A stretch of DNA of 64,000 nt from Streptomyces sp. NBC_01754 (GTDB lineage: Bacteria; Actinomycetota; Actinomycetes; Streptomycetales; Streptomycetaceae). Under the pieces are notes generated by a model. It searched no databases. It saw only the letters and a program-made list of their open reading frames with translations, and was not told the DNA's origin. The stretch covers positions 1,736,001-1,800,000 of the forward strand of contig NZ_CP109132.1 in assembly GCF_035918015.1 (NCBI RefSeq), in the 5' to 3' direction. Both the position numbers and the translations under genes were made by a program. Positions 18,580-28,522 of the stretch are shown here, piece after piece; position 1 is the first letter of the stretch; every line of letters starts with the position of its first letter.

Positions 18580-19197
18580 GTGTCCGTACTCCCCCTGGTG
18601 TTCACGAGCGGCTGGGCGAGCGGGATCAACGCCTATGCGGTGATCCTGCTGCTCGGCCTCTTCGGAGCGACCGGTCTCGCCGACGACGTGCCCGACGCAC
18701 TGCAACGCCCCGATGTGCTGGTGGTCGCCGGGGTGCTCTTCCTGTGCGAGGCGGCCGCCGACAAGATCCCGTACGTGGACTCGGCCTGGGACACCGTGCA
18801 CACGGTGGTACGCCCGGTGGCCGGGGCCGTCGTCGCCGCCCTGCTCGCCGGCGAGAGCGGCTCGCTGCCGGAACTGGCGGCGGGCGCGGTGGGCGGCACC
18901 ACCGCGCTGATCAGCCACCTGGTCAAGGCCGGCACCAGGATGGCCGTCAACACCTCGCCGGAGCCCTTCAGCAACATCGGGGTCAGCATCGCGGAGGATC
19001 TCGGCGTCGCCGGGCTCCTCACCTTCGCCGTCTTCCACCCGGTGGCGGCCGCGGTCATCGCCGGGAGCCTGCTGGTCCTCGGCATCGTCGCCGTCCTCTT
19101 CCTGGCCTCCCGCATCCGCCGGTTCCTGCGCCGCAGGGCCGAACGGCGGGCGGAGAAACGGCCCGCCGGAACCGGCGGGCACCCACCTCTGCCCTGA
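18580..19197 (+). CDS. DUF4126 integral membrane protein
   Basis: This 205-residue protein has several hydrophobic segments (near residues 5-30, 45-60, 75-92, 105-118 and 140-180) and a basic C-terminus with RRAERRAEKR. The opening VFTSGWASGINAYAVILLLGLFG and the stretch KIPYVDSAWDTVHTVVRPVAGA are characteristic of DUF4126, a family with no known function. TACGAT (18567-18572) lies 7 nt before the GTG with no Shine-Dalgarno, so the mRNA is probably leaderless. A possible MacR box lies just upstream. It is separated from the next gene by 81 nt, which also has its own -10. Confidence 0.85.
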   Translation: MSVLPLVFTSGWASGINAYAVILLLGLFGATGLADDVPDALQRPDVLVVAGVLFLCEAAADKIPYVDSAWDTVHTVVRPVAGAVVAALLAGESGSLPELAAGAVGGTTALISHLVKAGTRMAVNTSPEPFSNIGVSIAEDLGVAGLLTFAVFHPVAAAVIAGSLLVLGIVAVLFLASRIRRFLRRRAERRAEKRPAGTGGHPPLP

Positions 19198-19278
19198 GCG
19201 CAGCAGGCGTCCCGCGAGCCGTCCGGTGACGGGGGACGGGTCGTCTCCTCCCGCCGCCGACGGTCTAAAGTCACTGCC

Positions 19279-20784
19279 ATGGCACGAATTGCGGTGATCG
19301 GCGCCGGGGCGGGCGCGATGGCGGCCGCTGCCCGGCTCGCCGTCGCGGGCCACCGGGTGGCGGTGTACGAGCGGTCGGAAACGTACGGCGGCTCACTCGG
19401 ACGGCATGCCCGGGACGGCTTCGTCTTCGACACCGGCCCCTCGCTCCTGCATCTTCCCGCCGTCTACCGCGACCTGTTCGTGAAGACGGGCAAGGAGCCG
19501 CTGGAGAGGTGCGTCACGCTGACGCAGGTCGACCCGGCGAGCCGCCACCTCTTCGCGGACGGCACCACGGTGTCCCTGCCGAACGCCAGCCGCGCCGGAG
19601 TGGTCGGCGCCCTGGACACGGGGCTCGGGCAGGGTGCGGGCGCCCGCTGGGCCGGGCTCCTGGACCGGGCGGGCACCGCCTGGGACCGCTCGCGCCGGCC
19701 CCTGCTGGAGGAGCCCCTGCCCGAGCACCTGGAGGGGCTGGGCCAGGACCCCTACCCCGCGGTGCGCCGGCGCCGGCTGCTGCGCCAGGCCCGGCGGGCG
19801 AGGACGCTCGCGGAGGTCGGCGCCTGGGAACTGGCCGATCCCCGCCTGGCGGCCCTCCTCGACGGCTACGCCCTGTCGTACGGCCTGGACCCGCGCCACG
19901 CCCCGGCGGCCGCCGCCCTCCTGCCCTACATGGAGCAGACGTTCGGCAGCTGGTACGTCGCCGGGGGGCTGCGGGAGCTCGCCGGCGCGATGTACGAGCG
20001 GTGCCTGCTCCGCCGGGTCACGTTCGCCTTCGGCGCCGAGGTGGTCCGGGTGACGGAGAAGGACGGCCGGGCGTCGGGCGTCGAGCTGGCGGACGGTACG
20101 CACGTGGACGCCGACCATGTGGTCCTCGGCGCCCAGCCGGGTCCGGAGCTGATGCCCGGTCAGGCCTGGGGTGCGAAGGAGCGCCCGGTGGCCGGGCGGG
20201 CCCCGGTGCCCGGCCGTTTCACGGTGATGCTGTCGCTGCGGGGAGCCCGGGAGGCCGGGGCCGCGCATCGGACGGTGGTGCACTGCCAGGACGGGCCGGC
20301 CGAGCAGCGGGCCGTGTTCGGCGGCCGGATCGCCGAGGGGCCGACGGTGACCGTGCTGCGTCCCGACGACCCCGCCACCCGTCCGGACGAGGCGCACGAG
20401 GCGGTGACCCTGACAGCGACGGTGGCCCCGCACGGGCCGGTCGACTGGACGGACCCGGCGGCCCGTGAGCGGTTCGCGGACGTGCTGATCGGCCGGGCCG
20501 CCCGGACCGTTCCCGGTCTGCGCGAGCGGGTGCTCCGGACCGAGGTGCGCACTCCGGCCGAGACGGCCGCCGACACCGGCGCCGCCGGAGGGTCGGTACC
20601 CGCGCCCGCGCTGGCCGGTGCCGCCGGCGGCTTCCTGCACCCCGGGAACCGCACGGCGCTGCCGGGCCTGTATCTGGCGGGCGGCTGGTCGCATCCCGGC
20701 GGTGGCCCGGCGCACGCCGGGATGTCGGGTGCGCTGGTCGCCGGACTCGTCGTGGAGGGTGACGGCTTCCGCGGCTCCCGCTGA
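19279..20784 (+). CDS. CrtI-type FAD-dependent oxidoreductase (phytoene desaturase-like)
   Basis: This 501-residue flavoprotein has the dinucleotide-binding motif IGAGAGAMAAAARLA at about 7-21 and the CrtI-like follow-up GGSLGRHARDGFVFDTGPSLLHLP. The C-terminal FAD stretch is GLYLAGGWSHPGGGPAHAGMSGALVAG. It resembles carotenoid desaturase/isomerase proteins, but no carotenoid genes are nearby, so the substrate is open. TAAAGT (19266-19271) sits 7 nt before ATG and there is no Shine-Dalgarno sequence, suggesting a leaderless transcript. Confidence 0.88.
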   Translation: MARIAVIGAGAGAMAAAARLAVAGHRVAVYERSETYGGSLGRHARDGFVFDTGPSLLHLPAVYRDLFVKTGKEPLERCVTLTQVDPASRHLFADGTTVSLPNASRAGVVGALDTGLGQGAGARWAGLLDRAGTAWDRSRRPLLEEPLPEHLEGLGQDPYPAVRRRRLLRQARRARTLAEVGAWELADPRLAALLDGYALSYGLDPRHAPAAAALLPYMEQTFGSWYVAGGLRELAGAMYERCLLRRVTFAFGAEVVRVTEKDGRASGVELADGTHVDADHVVLGAQPGPELMPGQAWGAKERPVAGRAPVPGRFTVMLSLRGAREAGAAHRTVVHCQDGPAEQRAVFGGRIAEGPTVTVLRPDDPATRPDEAHEAVTLTATVAPHGPVDWTDPAARERFADVLIGRAARTVPGLRERVLRTEVRTPAETAADTGAAGGSVPAPALAGAAGGFLHPGNRTALPGLYLAGGWSHPGGGPAHAGMSGALVAGLVVEGDGFRGSR

Positions 20785-20841
20785 GGCACGGGGCCGGCCG
20801 GTCCCTGCCCCGGTACCGGGCCGGGGCCCGGCGCACCGCTG

Positions 20842-21822
20842 TCAGCCCCGGTAGCCGTACTGCTCGTTCTGGCCGGTGTCGTAGCCGTTGCCGTAGGGAG
20901 AGTGGTGGGCAGGGGCTTCCGGGGGCGGCGGGTACTCGCTCTCACGCTGCTGCGGAACCCAGACACCGCCCGGCGGGGTGTCCGATCCGTACGGTCCGGC
21001 GTACGGGTCGGCCGGCTGCTGCGGGCCGTAGCCACCGCCGCCGTATCCGTCGTCCTGGTATCCGCCGCCGTCGTGGAGGTGGCCGCCGCCGTCGCCGTGG
21101 CTGTAGCCGTCGTATCCGGGGTAGGCCCCCGAGTCCGCGGTGCCGTCGGTCGTGTAGGGGTCCGTGTAGGCGGCGTACCCCTGCTGTCCGGTGGGCTGTC
21201 CCGCGTGCTGCGCGCCGGCGTAGTCGAACGGCCCGGTGTAGGCGTCCTGCCCCGGGTAGGTCTCCTGGCCGGGACCGGCGCTCCGGCCCCCGAAGACGTC
21301 CTGCTCCTGGCCGTCGTACGGATCGTGCGCGCCGTACTCCTGCCCCGGGCCGGGGGCGCTGTCCGCGGCCGTGTGCGCGGCGTCGGTGCAGACGCCGTAC
21401 TGCCCGGTGTCGTCGGGCACGGGCTGCGGTGTGTGGACCGGGAAGGCGTCCCCTTCCGCCGCGGCGTCCGGGGTCTGCTTTCCGGACTCGACTTCGGACA
21501 CCTTCAGGGGGGGCTTCCGGCTGCCGGGGCCGGCGGACCCGCGGCGCCGCCGCCTGCTCGCCCCCGGTTTACCGCCCACGGCCCAGCCCGTCGAGAAGCC
21601 GCGCCGGAAGGAGAGCGTCACACACGTCTGGCCCGCCGCGAAGGCCAGCGCGCCGACGACGATCACCAGCTTGGAGGAGATCAGCACGCCGAGGACCACT
21701 CCGAGGAAACCGGTGAAGGCCAGCAACCGCCAGCGCAACCTCGCCTTGTACTGAAGCAGTACCTCGCCGAGAAGCCACAACGCCACGAAACCGAAAGCGA
21801 TGTAGAGGACCGTCCAGCGCAC
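20842..21822 (-). CDS. Membrane protein with a long Gly/Tyr/Pro/Asp-rich tail
   Basis: This 326-residue protein starts with three hydrophobic segments in the first 70 residues (VLYIAFGFVALWLLGEVLL, LLAFTGFLGVVLGVLI, LVIVVGALAFAAGQTCVTL). A basic patch follows (ASRRRRRGSAGPGSRK). About 200 residues of low-complexity sequence come next, rich in Gly, Tyr, Asp, Pro and Gln with repeated YxG and GQ patterns (for example DGGGYQDDGYGGGGYG). The tail is certainly disordered and could phase-separate or act as a scaffold. Related Streptomyces proteins exist beside metF but no function is known to me. GTG 21822 has AGGAGGGGG upstream. It is 47 nt downstream of metF on the same strand. Confidence 0.75.
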   Translation of the reverse strand: MRWTVLYIAFGFVALWLLGEVLLQYKARLRWRLLAFTGFLGVVLGVLISSKLVIVVGALAFAAGQTCVTLSFRRGFSTGWAVGGKPGASRRRRRGSAGPGSRKPPLKVSEVESGKQTPDAAAEGDAFPVHTPQPVPDDTGQYGVCTDAAHTAADSAPGPGQEYGAHDPYDGQEQDVFGGRSAGPGQETYPGQDAYTGPFDYAGAQHAGQPTGQQGYAAYTDPYTTDGTADSGAYPGYDGYSHGDGGGHLHDGGGYQDDGYGGGGYGPQQPADPYAGPYGSDTPPGGVWVPQQRESEYPPPPEAPAHHSPYGNGYDTGQNEQYGYRG

Positions 21823-21869
21823 GCCCGCCCCCTCCTATGGCCGCCCCGGTCGGTGACGGGTACGGCCGG

Positions 21870-22787
21870 TCACGACTGCTCGCGCAGTCCGAGATTCTCG
21901 TAGATCTCGAGCGTTGCCGTCGAATTGTTGAGCGTGATGAAGTGCAGCCCCGGGACACCCTCGGAGAGCAGCTTCGCGCAGAACTCCGTTGCGCACTCGA
22001 TACCGATGGAGCGTACAGCGGCCGGATCGTCCTTGACGGCGAGGATGCGCTCCTTCAGTGCGTCGGGCAGGGTCGCGTTGCTGAGCTGGGGGAACCTCTC
22101 CAGCTGCCGGACGCTGGTGAGCGGCATGACCTCGGGGATGATCGGGGTGTCGCAACCCGCCGCGACCACGCGGTCACGCATCCGCAGATAGCTCTCCGGC
22201 TGGAAGAACATCTGGGTGATCGCGTAGTCCGCTCCGGCCCGGCACTTGTCGACGAAATGCCGGATGTCGGAGTCCCAGTCGTCCGACCGCGGGTGCATTT
22301 CGGGGAAGGCCGCGACACCGACGCAGAAGTCGCCGGATTCCTTGATGAGCCGGACGAGGTCGGCGGCGTACCGCACGCCCTCCGGGTGCTCGACCCAGTC
22401 GGCCATCGGGTCGCCGGGCGGGTCACCGCGCACCGCGAGGATGTTCCGGATACCCGCGTCGGCGTACTGCCCGACCATGTTGCGCAGCTGGGCGACGGAG
22501 TGGTCGACGGCGGTGAGGTGGGCGACCGGGGTGAGGGTGGAGTCGGCGGCGATCTGCTGGGTCGCCCGCACCGTCCCCTCCCGGGTCGATCCGCCGGCCC
22601 CGTAGGTCACGGAGACGAAACTCGGGCGCACCGCCTCGACCCGCCGCAGGGCGTTCCAGAGGTTCCGCTCGCCCTTCTCGGTCTTGGGCGCCCAGAACTC
22701 GAAGGAGTACGACGTCTTGCCGGTCGCGAGCAGTTCGCGCACGGTGGGCGCGTGATCCGTCCAGGTGGAAGGTGTGCCAAGGGCCAT
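21870..22787 (-). CDS. metF: Methylenetetrahydrofolate reductase
   Basis: MetF reduces 5,10-methylene-THF to 5-methyl-THF for methionine synthesis. The 305-residue length fits the bacterial enzyme. Diagnostic stretches are [17 protein letters not shown] (about 28-44, with the catalytic Glu), [37 protein letters not shown] and [13 protein letters not shown]. The minus-strand -10 TAACCT ends 6 nt before the ATG, with TTGGGG 17 bp further upstream, so the transcript is probably leaderless. M. tuberculosis has a MetF-like gene (Rv2172c) in the equivalent place. Confidence 0.96.
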   Translation of the reverse strand: MALGTPSTWTDHAPTVRELLATGKTSYSFEFWAPKTEKGERNLWNALRRVEAVRPSFVSVTYGAGGSTREGTVRATQQIAADSTLTPVAHLTAVDHSVAQLRNMVGQYADAGIRNILAVRGDPPGDPMADWVEHPEGVRYAADLVRLIKESGDFCVGVAAFPEMHPRSDDWDSDIRHFVDKCRAGADYAITQMFFQPESYLRMRDRVVAAGCDTPIIPEVMPLTSVRQLERFPQLSNATLPDALKERILAVKDDPAAVRSIGIECATEFCAKLLSEGVPGLHFITLNNSTATLEIYENLGLREQS

Positions 22788-22793
22788 ACCGGG

Positions 22794-22822
22794 AGGTTAA
22801 CCAGGGCCCGGCGGTACCCCAA
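22794..22822 (-). promoter_or_regulatory. Promoter for leaderless metF
   Basis: On the minus strand TTGGGG (22822-22817) and TAACCT (22799-22794) are 17 bp apart, matching a housekeeping promoter. Only 6 nt separate the -10 from the metF ATG at 22787. The rest of the gap to thiE (22823-22951) holds a possible terminator, with TCCCCGG at 22894-22900 pairing with CCGGGGA at 22914-22920. Confidence 0.6.
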
Positions 22823-22951
22823 CCAGACGGTGCGTTTTGACCGAAATGCACCGGTCCTTGTCCACCCTTCGGACAACTGGCCGGAACATGGCGTCCCCGG
22901 CCCCGCCGGCCCTCCGGGGAGCCCGCCCGCGGACCGAGCACGGCGGCCCCG

Positions 22952-23602
22952 TCAGAGGGAGTACGCGCGGACGCGCTCGGCCAGCTCCGCCGTGGCCGCC
23001 GCGGGGTCCTCCGCCTCGGTGATCGCGCGTACGACCACGATCCGGCGCGCGCCCGCGTCCAGCACCTCGTCCAGGTTCCCCGCGTCGATCCCGCCGATGG
23101 CGAACCACGGCCGTGCCGTGCCGAGCGAGGCGGCGTACCGCACCAGGCCGAGGCCCGGGGCGTGCCGGCCGGGCTTGGTCGGGGTGGGCCAGCAGGGGCC
23201 TGTGCAGAAGTAGTCGGCCCCGGCCTCGGTGGCGGCGGCGTCGACCTCGGCCTCGGCGTGGGTGGAGCGGCCGATCAGCACGTCGTCGCCGAGGATCGCG
23301 CGGGCGGCCGGCACGGGCAGGTCGCCCTGTCCCAGGTGCAGCACCCCGGAGCCGGCGGCGTGGGCCACGTCGGCCCTGTCGTTGACCGCCAGGAGGGCCC
23401 CGTGGCGCGCGCAGGCTTCGGCGAACACGGCGAGGTGTCCGAGCTCCTCGGCGGCCTCCATGCCCTTGTCGCGGAGCTGGACGACGTCCACGCCCGAGGA
23501 GAGCACGGCGTCGAGGAACGCGGGGAGGTCCCCCTGGCGCCTGCGGGCGTCCGTGCAGAGGTAGAGCCGGGCGTCGGCCAGCCGCGAGCGAGATGTGGAC
23601 AT
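22952..23602 (-). CDS. thiE: Thiamine-phosphate synthase
   Basis: ThiE joins HMP-pyrophosphate and thiazole phosphate to form thiamine phosphate. The 216-residue TIM-barrel protein shows [17 protein letters not shown] (about 38-54), [52 protein letters not shown] and [12 protein letters not shown], all characteristic. The ATG has GGGGGGAA upstream. It is separated from thiOSG, which is on the other strand and carries a TPP riboswitch; no TPP aptamer is visible before thiE, only an 11-bp hairpin at 23631-23655. Confidence 0.95.
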   Translation of the reverse strand: MSTSRSRLADARLYLCTDARRRQGDLPAFLDAVLSSGVDVVQLRDKGMEAAEELGHLAVFAEACARHGALLAVNDRADVAHAAGSGVLHLGQGDLPVPAARAILGDDVLIGRSTHAEAEVDAAATEAGADYFCTGPCWPTPTKPGRHAPGLGLVRYAASLGTARPWFAIGGIDAGNLDEVLDAGARRIVVVRAITEAEDPAAATAELAERVRAYSL

Positions 23603-23630
23603 GAAGAATTCCCCCCGTGGTGCGTCGGTG

Positions 23631-23655
23631 GGTCCCTCCGCGTGGCGGAGGGACC
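23631..23655. other. Perfect 11-bp hairpin upstream of thiE
   Basis: GGTCCCTCCGC (23631-23641) and GCGGAGGGACC (23645-23655) pair perfectly around a GTG loop, about 29 nt before the thiE start. It may be a leader hairpin or a second terminator for the gene at 23797. It lacks the CTGAGA element of a TPP aptamer. Confidence 0.5.
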
Positions 23656-23742
23656 GTCGGGCGTCGGTGGATCCGGCGGCGCTTCCGGGCCGTCGGCGGA
23701 TCCCCTGGGTGACATGGGTGACGTGCGGGGCGTGCCGGTGAA

Positions 23743-23781
23743 GGCGGAGTGCGGGCCGCGCGTCACGGCCCGCACTCCGCC
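23743..23781 (-). terminator. Terminator after the Rv2175c-like gene
   Basis: Two perfect 15-base arms (23743-23757 and 23767-23781) enclose a 9-nt loop. The hairpin begins 16 nt after the stop of the minus-strand gene at 23797. Confidence 0.85.
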
Positions 23782-23796
23782 TCTCGGGTCGTCCGG

Positions 23797-24162
23797 TCAG
23801 ACGGCGAGCGCCTGGGCCCGGCGCTTCACCTCCGTGCCGCGGTTCTCGCTCAGGGCCTGGGCGGGGGTCCCGGGCAGGGACGGGTCGGGGGTGAAGAGCC
23901 AGTCCAGCATCTCTTCGTCGTTGTAGCCGTCGTCCCTCAGGAGGGTCAGGGTCCCCGCGAGGCCCTTGACCACCTTGTCGCCGTCGATGAAGGCGGCAGG
24001 CACCTGGAGCGTCCGGTTCTCACCACGTCGTACGGCGATCAGCTGGCCTTCCTTGACCAGCTGCCGCACACGCGTCACCTCGACATCGAGCATTTCCGCG
24101 ATGTCGGGAAGGTGGAGCCAGGCAGGGACGAGAGCATCGATCTTTGCGTCAATCTCGGTCAC
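23797..24162 (-). CDS. Rv2175c-family winged-helix DNA-binding protein
   Basis: This 121-residue protein has an N-terminal helix-turn-helix ([29 protein letters not shown], about 18-46). The conserved C-terminal part is [29 protein letters not shown], ending in KRRAQALAV. This closely follows mycobacterial Rv2175c, a DNA-binding protein phosphorylated by the kinase PknL encoded beside it. In this window a PASTA kinase gene lies 4.4 kb away. The GTG start lacks an obvious Shine-Dalgarno sequence. DNA targets in Streptomyces are not known to me. Confidence 0.85.
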   Translation of the reverse strand: MTEIDAKIDALVPAWLHLPDIAEMLDVEVTRVRQLVKEGQLIAVRRGENRTLQVPAAFIDGDKVVKGLAGTLTLLRDDGYNDEEMLDWLFTPDPSLPGTPAQALSENRGTEVKRRAQALAV

Positions 24163-24253
24163 AGGGACAAGCGTGCCATCTGGGACCGGCAGCCGGTAGC
24201 CGGGCCGACCGTCCGGGGCGCGGCGCGGCTCCCCGGGAGGCCGGCGGTCCCCG

Positions 24254-25477
24254 CTACAGGACCGCCGATTTCAGCGGTACGGAGGGGTCGGCCGCCCGCT
24301 GCGGGTCGATCCGGGCCCCGGCCGCGACGAGTTTGCGGCCCTGGGCGAGGTCGCGCGGTCTGCCCACGGTCAGCACGGCGGCCAGGACGCCGTCGCGCAG
24401 CCAGCAGGCGGTCCAGGCCGGATCAGAGGCGCCGCCGCGCCACAGCAGCGTGTCGGCGGCGGTGTGGTGTCCGGCGTACTGCACGAAGCGGCCGAACTGC
24501 TCGGACCAGAAGTAGGGCACCGGGTCGTACGCCGGTGCCCGGCCGTCCACGATCCCGGCGGCGGCCGTGCGGGGTCCCTGGAGGGCGTTGTCCCAGTGGT
24601 GGACGAGCAGCCGCTCACCGTAGCGGGCGGACGGGAAGGAGGCGCAGTCGCCGACGGCGTAGACGTCGGGCAGCGAGGTGCGCAGGGTGGCGTCGGCCGT
24701 GACCGATCCGTCCGGGCCCAGTGTGATGCCGGAGCCCTCCAGCCAGCGGGTGGCGGGCCGGGCGCCGATGCCGACGACCACGGCCCCGGCGGGGATCTCG
24801 CGGCCGTCCGCGAGGTGGACGGCACCGGGTTCGACCCGGGCGACCGCGGCGCCGGTGAGGAGTTCGGCCCCGCTCTCGGCGTACCAGGCGGCCATCGGGG
24901 CGGCGACCTCGGCGGGCAGGGTGCCCGCGAGGGGGTGGTCCGCCGCCTCGACCACCGTCACCGCGCACCCGGCGGCGCGGGCGGCGGTGGCGAACTCGGC
25001 CCCGATCCAGCCGGCCCCGACGACCACGACGTCATGACGGCGCTCCAGGACGGGCCGCAGCCGGGCGGCGTCGTCGAGGGTGCGCAGGAGGTGCACACCG
25101 GGCACGTCCCGGGAACCGGGCAGGGCGACGGGTTCGGCGCCGGTGGCCAGCACCAGGGTGCCGTAGCCGACGGGACCCTGTTCGGTGTCCAGCTCGTGCG
25201 CGCCGGCGCGCAGCCCGGTGACCTCCACGCCCAGGCGCAGGGTGACGTCCAGCTCCTCGAAGTCGATGTCGAAGGCGGAGTGCTCGGCCGTACCGAGCAG
25301 GACCGCCTTGGACAGCGGGGGCCGGTCGTACGGCTGGTGGGGTTCGGCGCCGATCAGGGTGACGGGGCCCGCGAAGCCCTGTTCGCGCAGGGCGACGGCC
25401 GTCTGCACGCCGGCCATGCCCGCTCCGGCCACCACGACGTGGTGCGGCCGGCTGTCTCGCGTCTGCTGCTCGCTCAC
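24254..25477 (-). CDS. FAD-dependent NAD(P)H:ferredoxin reductase-type oxidoreductase
   Basis: This 407-residue protein has two dinucleotide folds: VVVAGAGMAGVQTAVALREQG (about 14-34, FAD) and VVVVGAGWIGAEFATAARAAG (about 150-170, NAD(P)H). The FAD motif LPDVYAVGDCASFP follows. The order and the reductase C-terminal domain place it with rubredoxin/ferredoxin reductases of P450 and dioxygenase systems. No ferredoxin or oxygenase gene is adjacent, so the electron partner is unknown. TAGGGT (25489-25484) ends 6 nt before GTG 25477, a leaderless arrangement. Confidence 0.88.
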   Translation of the reverse strand: MSEQQTRDSRPHHVVVAGAGMAGVQTAVALREQGFAGPVTLIGAEPHQPYDRPPLSKAVLLGTAEHSAFDIDFEELDVTLRLGVEVTGLRAGAHELDTEQGPVGYGTLVLATGAEPVALPGSRDVPGVHLLRTLDDAARLRPVLERRHDVVVVGAGWIGAEFATAARAAGCAVTVVEAADHPLAGTLPAEVAAPMAAWYAESGAELLTGAAVARVEPGAVHLADGREIPAGAVVVGIGARPATRWLEGSGITLGPDGSVTADATLRTSLPDVYAVGDCASFPSARYGERLLVHHWDNALQGPRTAAAGIVDGRAPAYDPVPYFWSEQFGRFVQYAGHHTAADTLLWRGGASDPAWTACWLRDGVLAAVLTVGRPRDLAQGRKLVAAGARIDPQRAADPSVPLKSAVL

Positions 25478-25505
25478 CTGTCCACCCTAACCAGCTGACG
25501 TTGCA

Positions 25506-25847
25506 TCAGGTGGCGGGCTCCTCCACCACGCTCGTCCCGCTGCCCTCCCGCGACTCCCAGGCCCACCGCTCGTCCAGCCGCACCCGCCCGTCGGGGAGCT
25601 CGGTGACGGTGGAGACGCAGTGCCCCGAGGAGGTCGTCCCGTCCCGTCGGAGCTGGACGTACCTGAAGTCGAGGGTGTCCGCCTCACGGGTGCCGACGAG
25701 GTGGCCCCGGACGATGTCACCGCCCTCGTACTCGGCCCAGATCCGGCCCTCGCGCTCGTGGTAGGTGAAGCGGGTGCGGGTGCCGACCTGGCCGGGCGCC
25801 TGGTCGGCGACGGGTGTCAGGACGAGACCGTCGAGCGAACGGGCCAC
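25506..25847 (-). CDS. Conserved hypothetical small protein
   Basis: I do not recognise a characterised family for this 113-residue protein. It is rich in beta-strand-like segments (RTRFTYHEREGRIWAEYEGGDIVRGHLVG, TLDFRYVQLRRDG, VRLDERWAWESREG), which suggests a small beta-barrel or lipocalin-like fold, perhaps binding a ligand. Some Streptomyces annotations call relatives N-acetylglutamate synthase, which the sequence does not support since no GNAT motif is visible. GTG 25847 has GGGAG upstream. It lies 28 nt before the FAD oxidoreductase gene on the same strand and is divergent from the TPP riboswitch. Confidence 0.7.
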   Translation of the reverse strand: MARSLDGLVLTPVADQAPGQVGTRTRFTYHEREGRIWAEYEGGDIVRGHLVGTREADTLDFRYVQLRRDGTTSSGHCVSTVTELPDGRVRLDERWAWESREGSGTSVVEEPAT

Positions 25848-25906
25848 GGCGGAGGCTCCCTTACAGGCGGTGGGCGGCGGGGCTTAGGGTGACCAACGTA
25901 AGACAC

Positions 25907-26000
25907 TCGCGGGAGCCCGGACGCACCGGGCTGAGAGGGAGGCTGGCCGGCCTCCGACCGTCAACCACCTGATCCGGGTCATGCCGGCGAAGGGAGGGGC
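25907..26000 (+). ncRNA. TPP riboswitch (THI element)
   Basis: The leader before thiO contains the conserved THI-box core: CTGAGAGGGA at 25931-25940, and ACCTGATCCGGGTCATGCCGGCGAAGGGAG in parts between 25966 and 25997. Pairing between GGGAGCCCGG and CCGGGCT closes the first stem. TAGGGT at 25885-25890 is a suitable -10, so the RNA would start near 25897. The aptamer ends right at the thiO ribosome-binding site (GGAGG near 26002), so TPP binding probably blocks translation initiation. Confidence 0.95.
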
Positions 26001-26009
26001 TGGAGGCCC

Positions 26010-28371
<2,362 letters not shown>

Positions 28372-28522
28372 GACCGCCTCCCGGGACGGCCTTCCGGAAC
28401 CGTCTCCGGGTGCCCGCGCCGGTCACGGCAGGTGCATGTCCCTGTCACGGCTCCGTCGCAGAACGGTCCGGAAGCCACCCGGCCGTGTCCGCCGTGCCGG
28501 TGGCGGCTCGTAGACTCACTGC

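Noticed and set aside
23603..23742. TPP riboswitch before thiE
   Set aside because: No CTGAGA or CCTGATC core is present on the minus strand; only a simple hairpin is seen.
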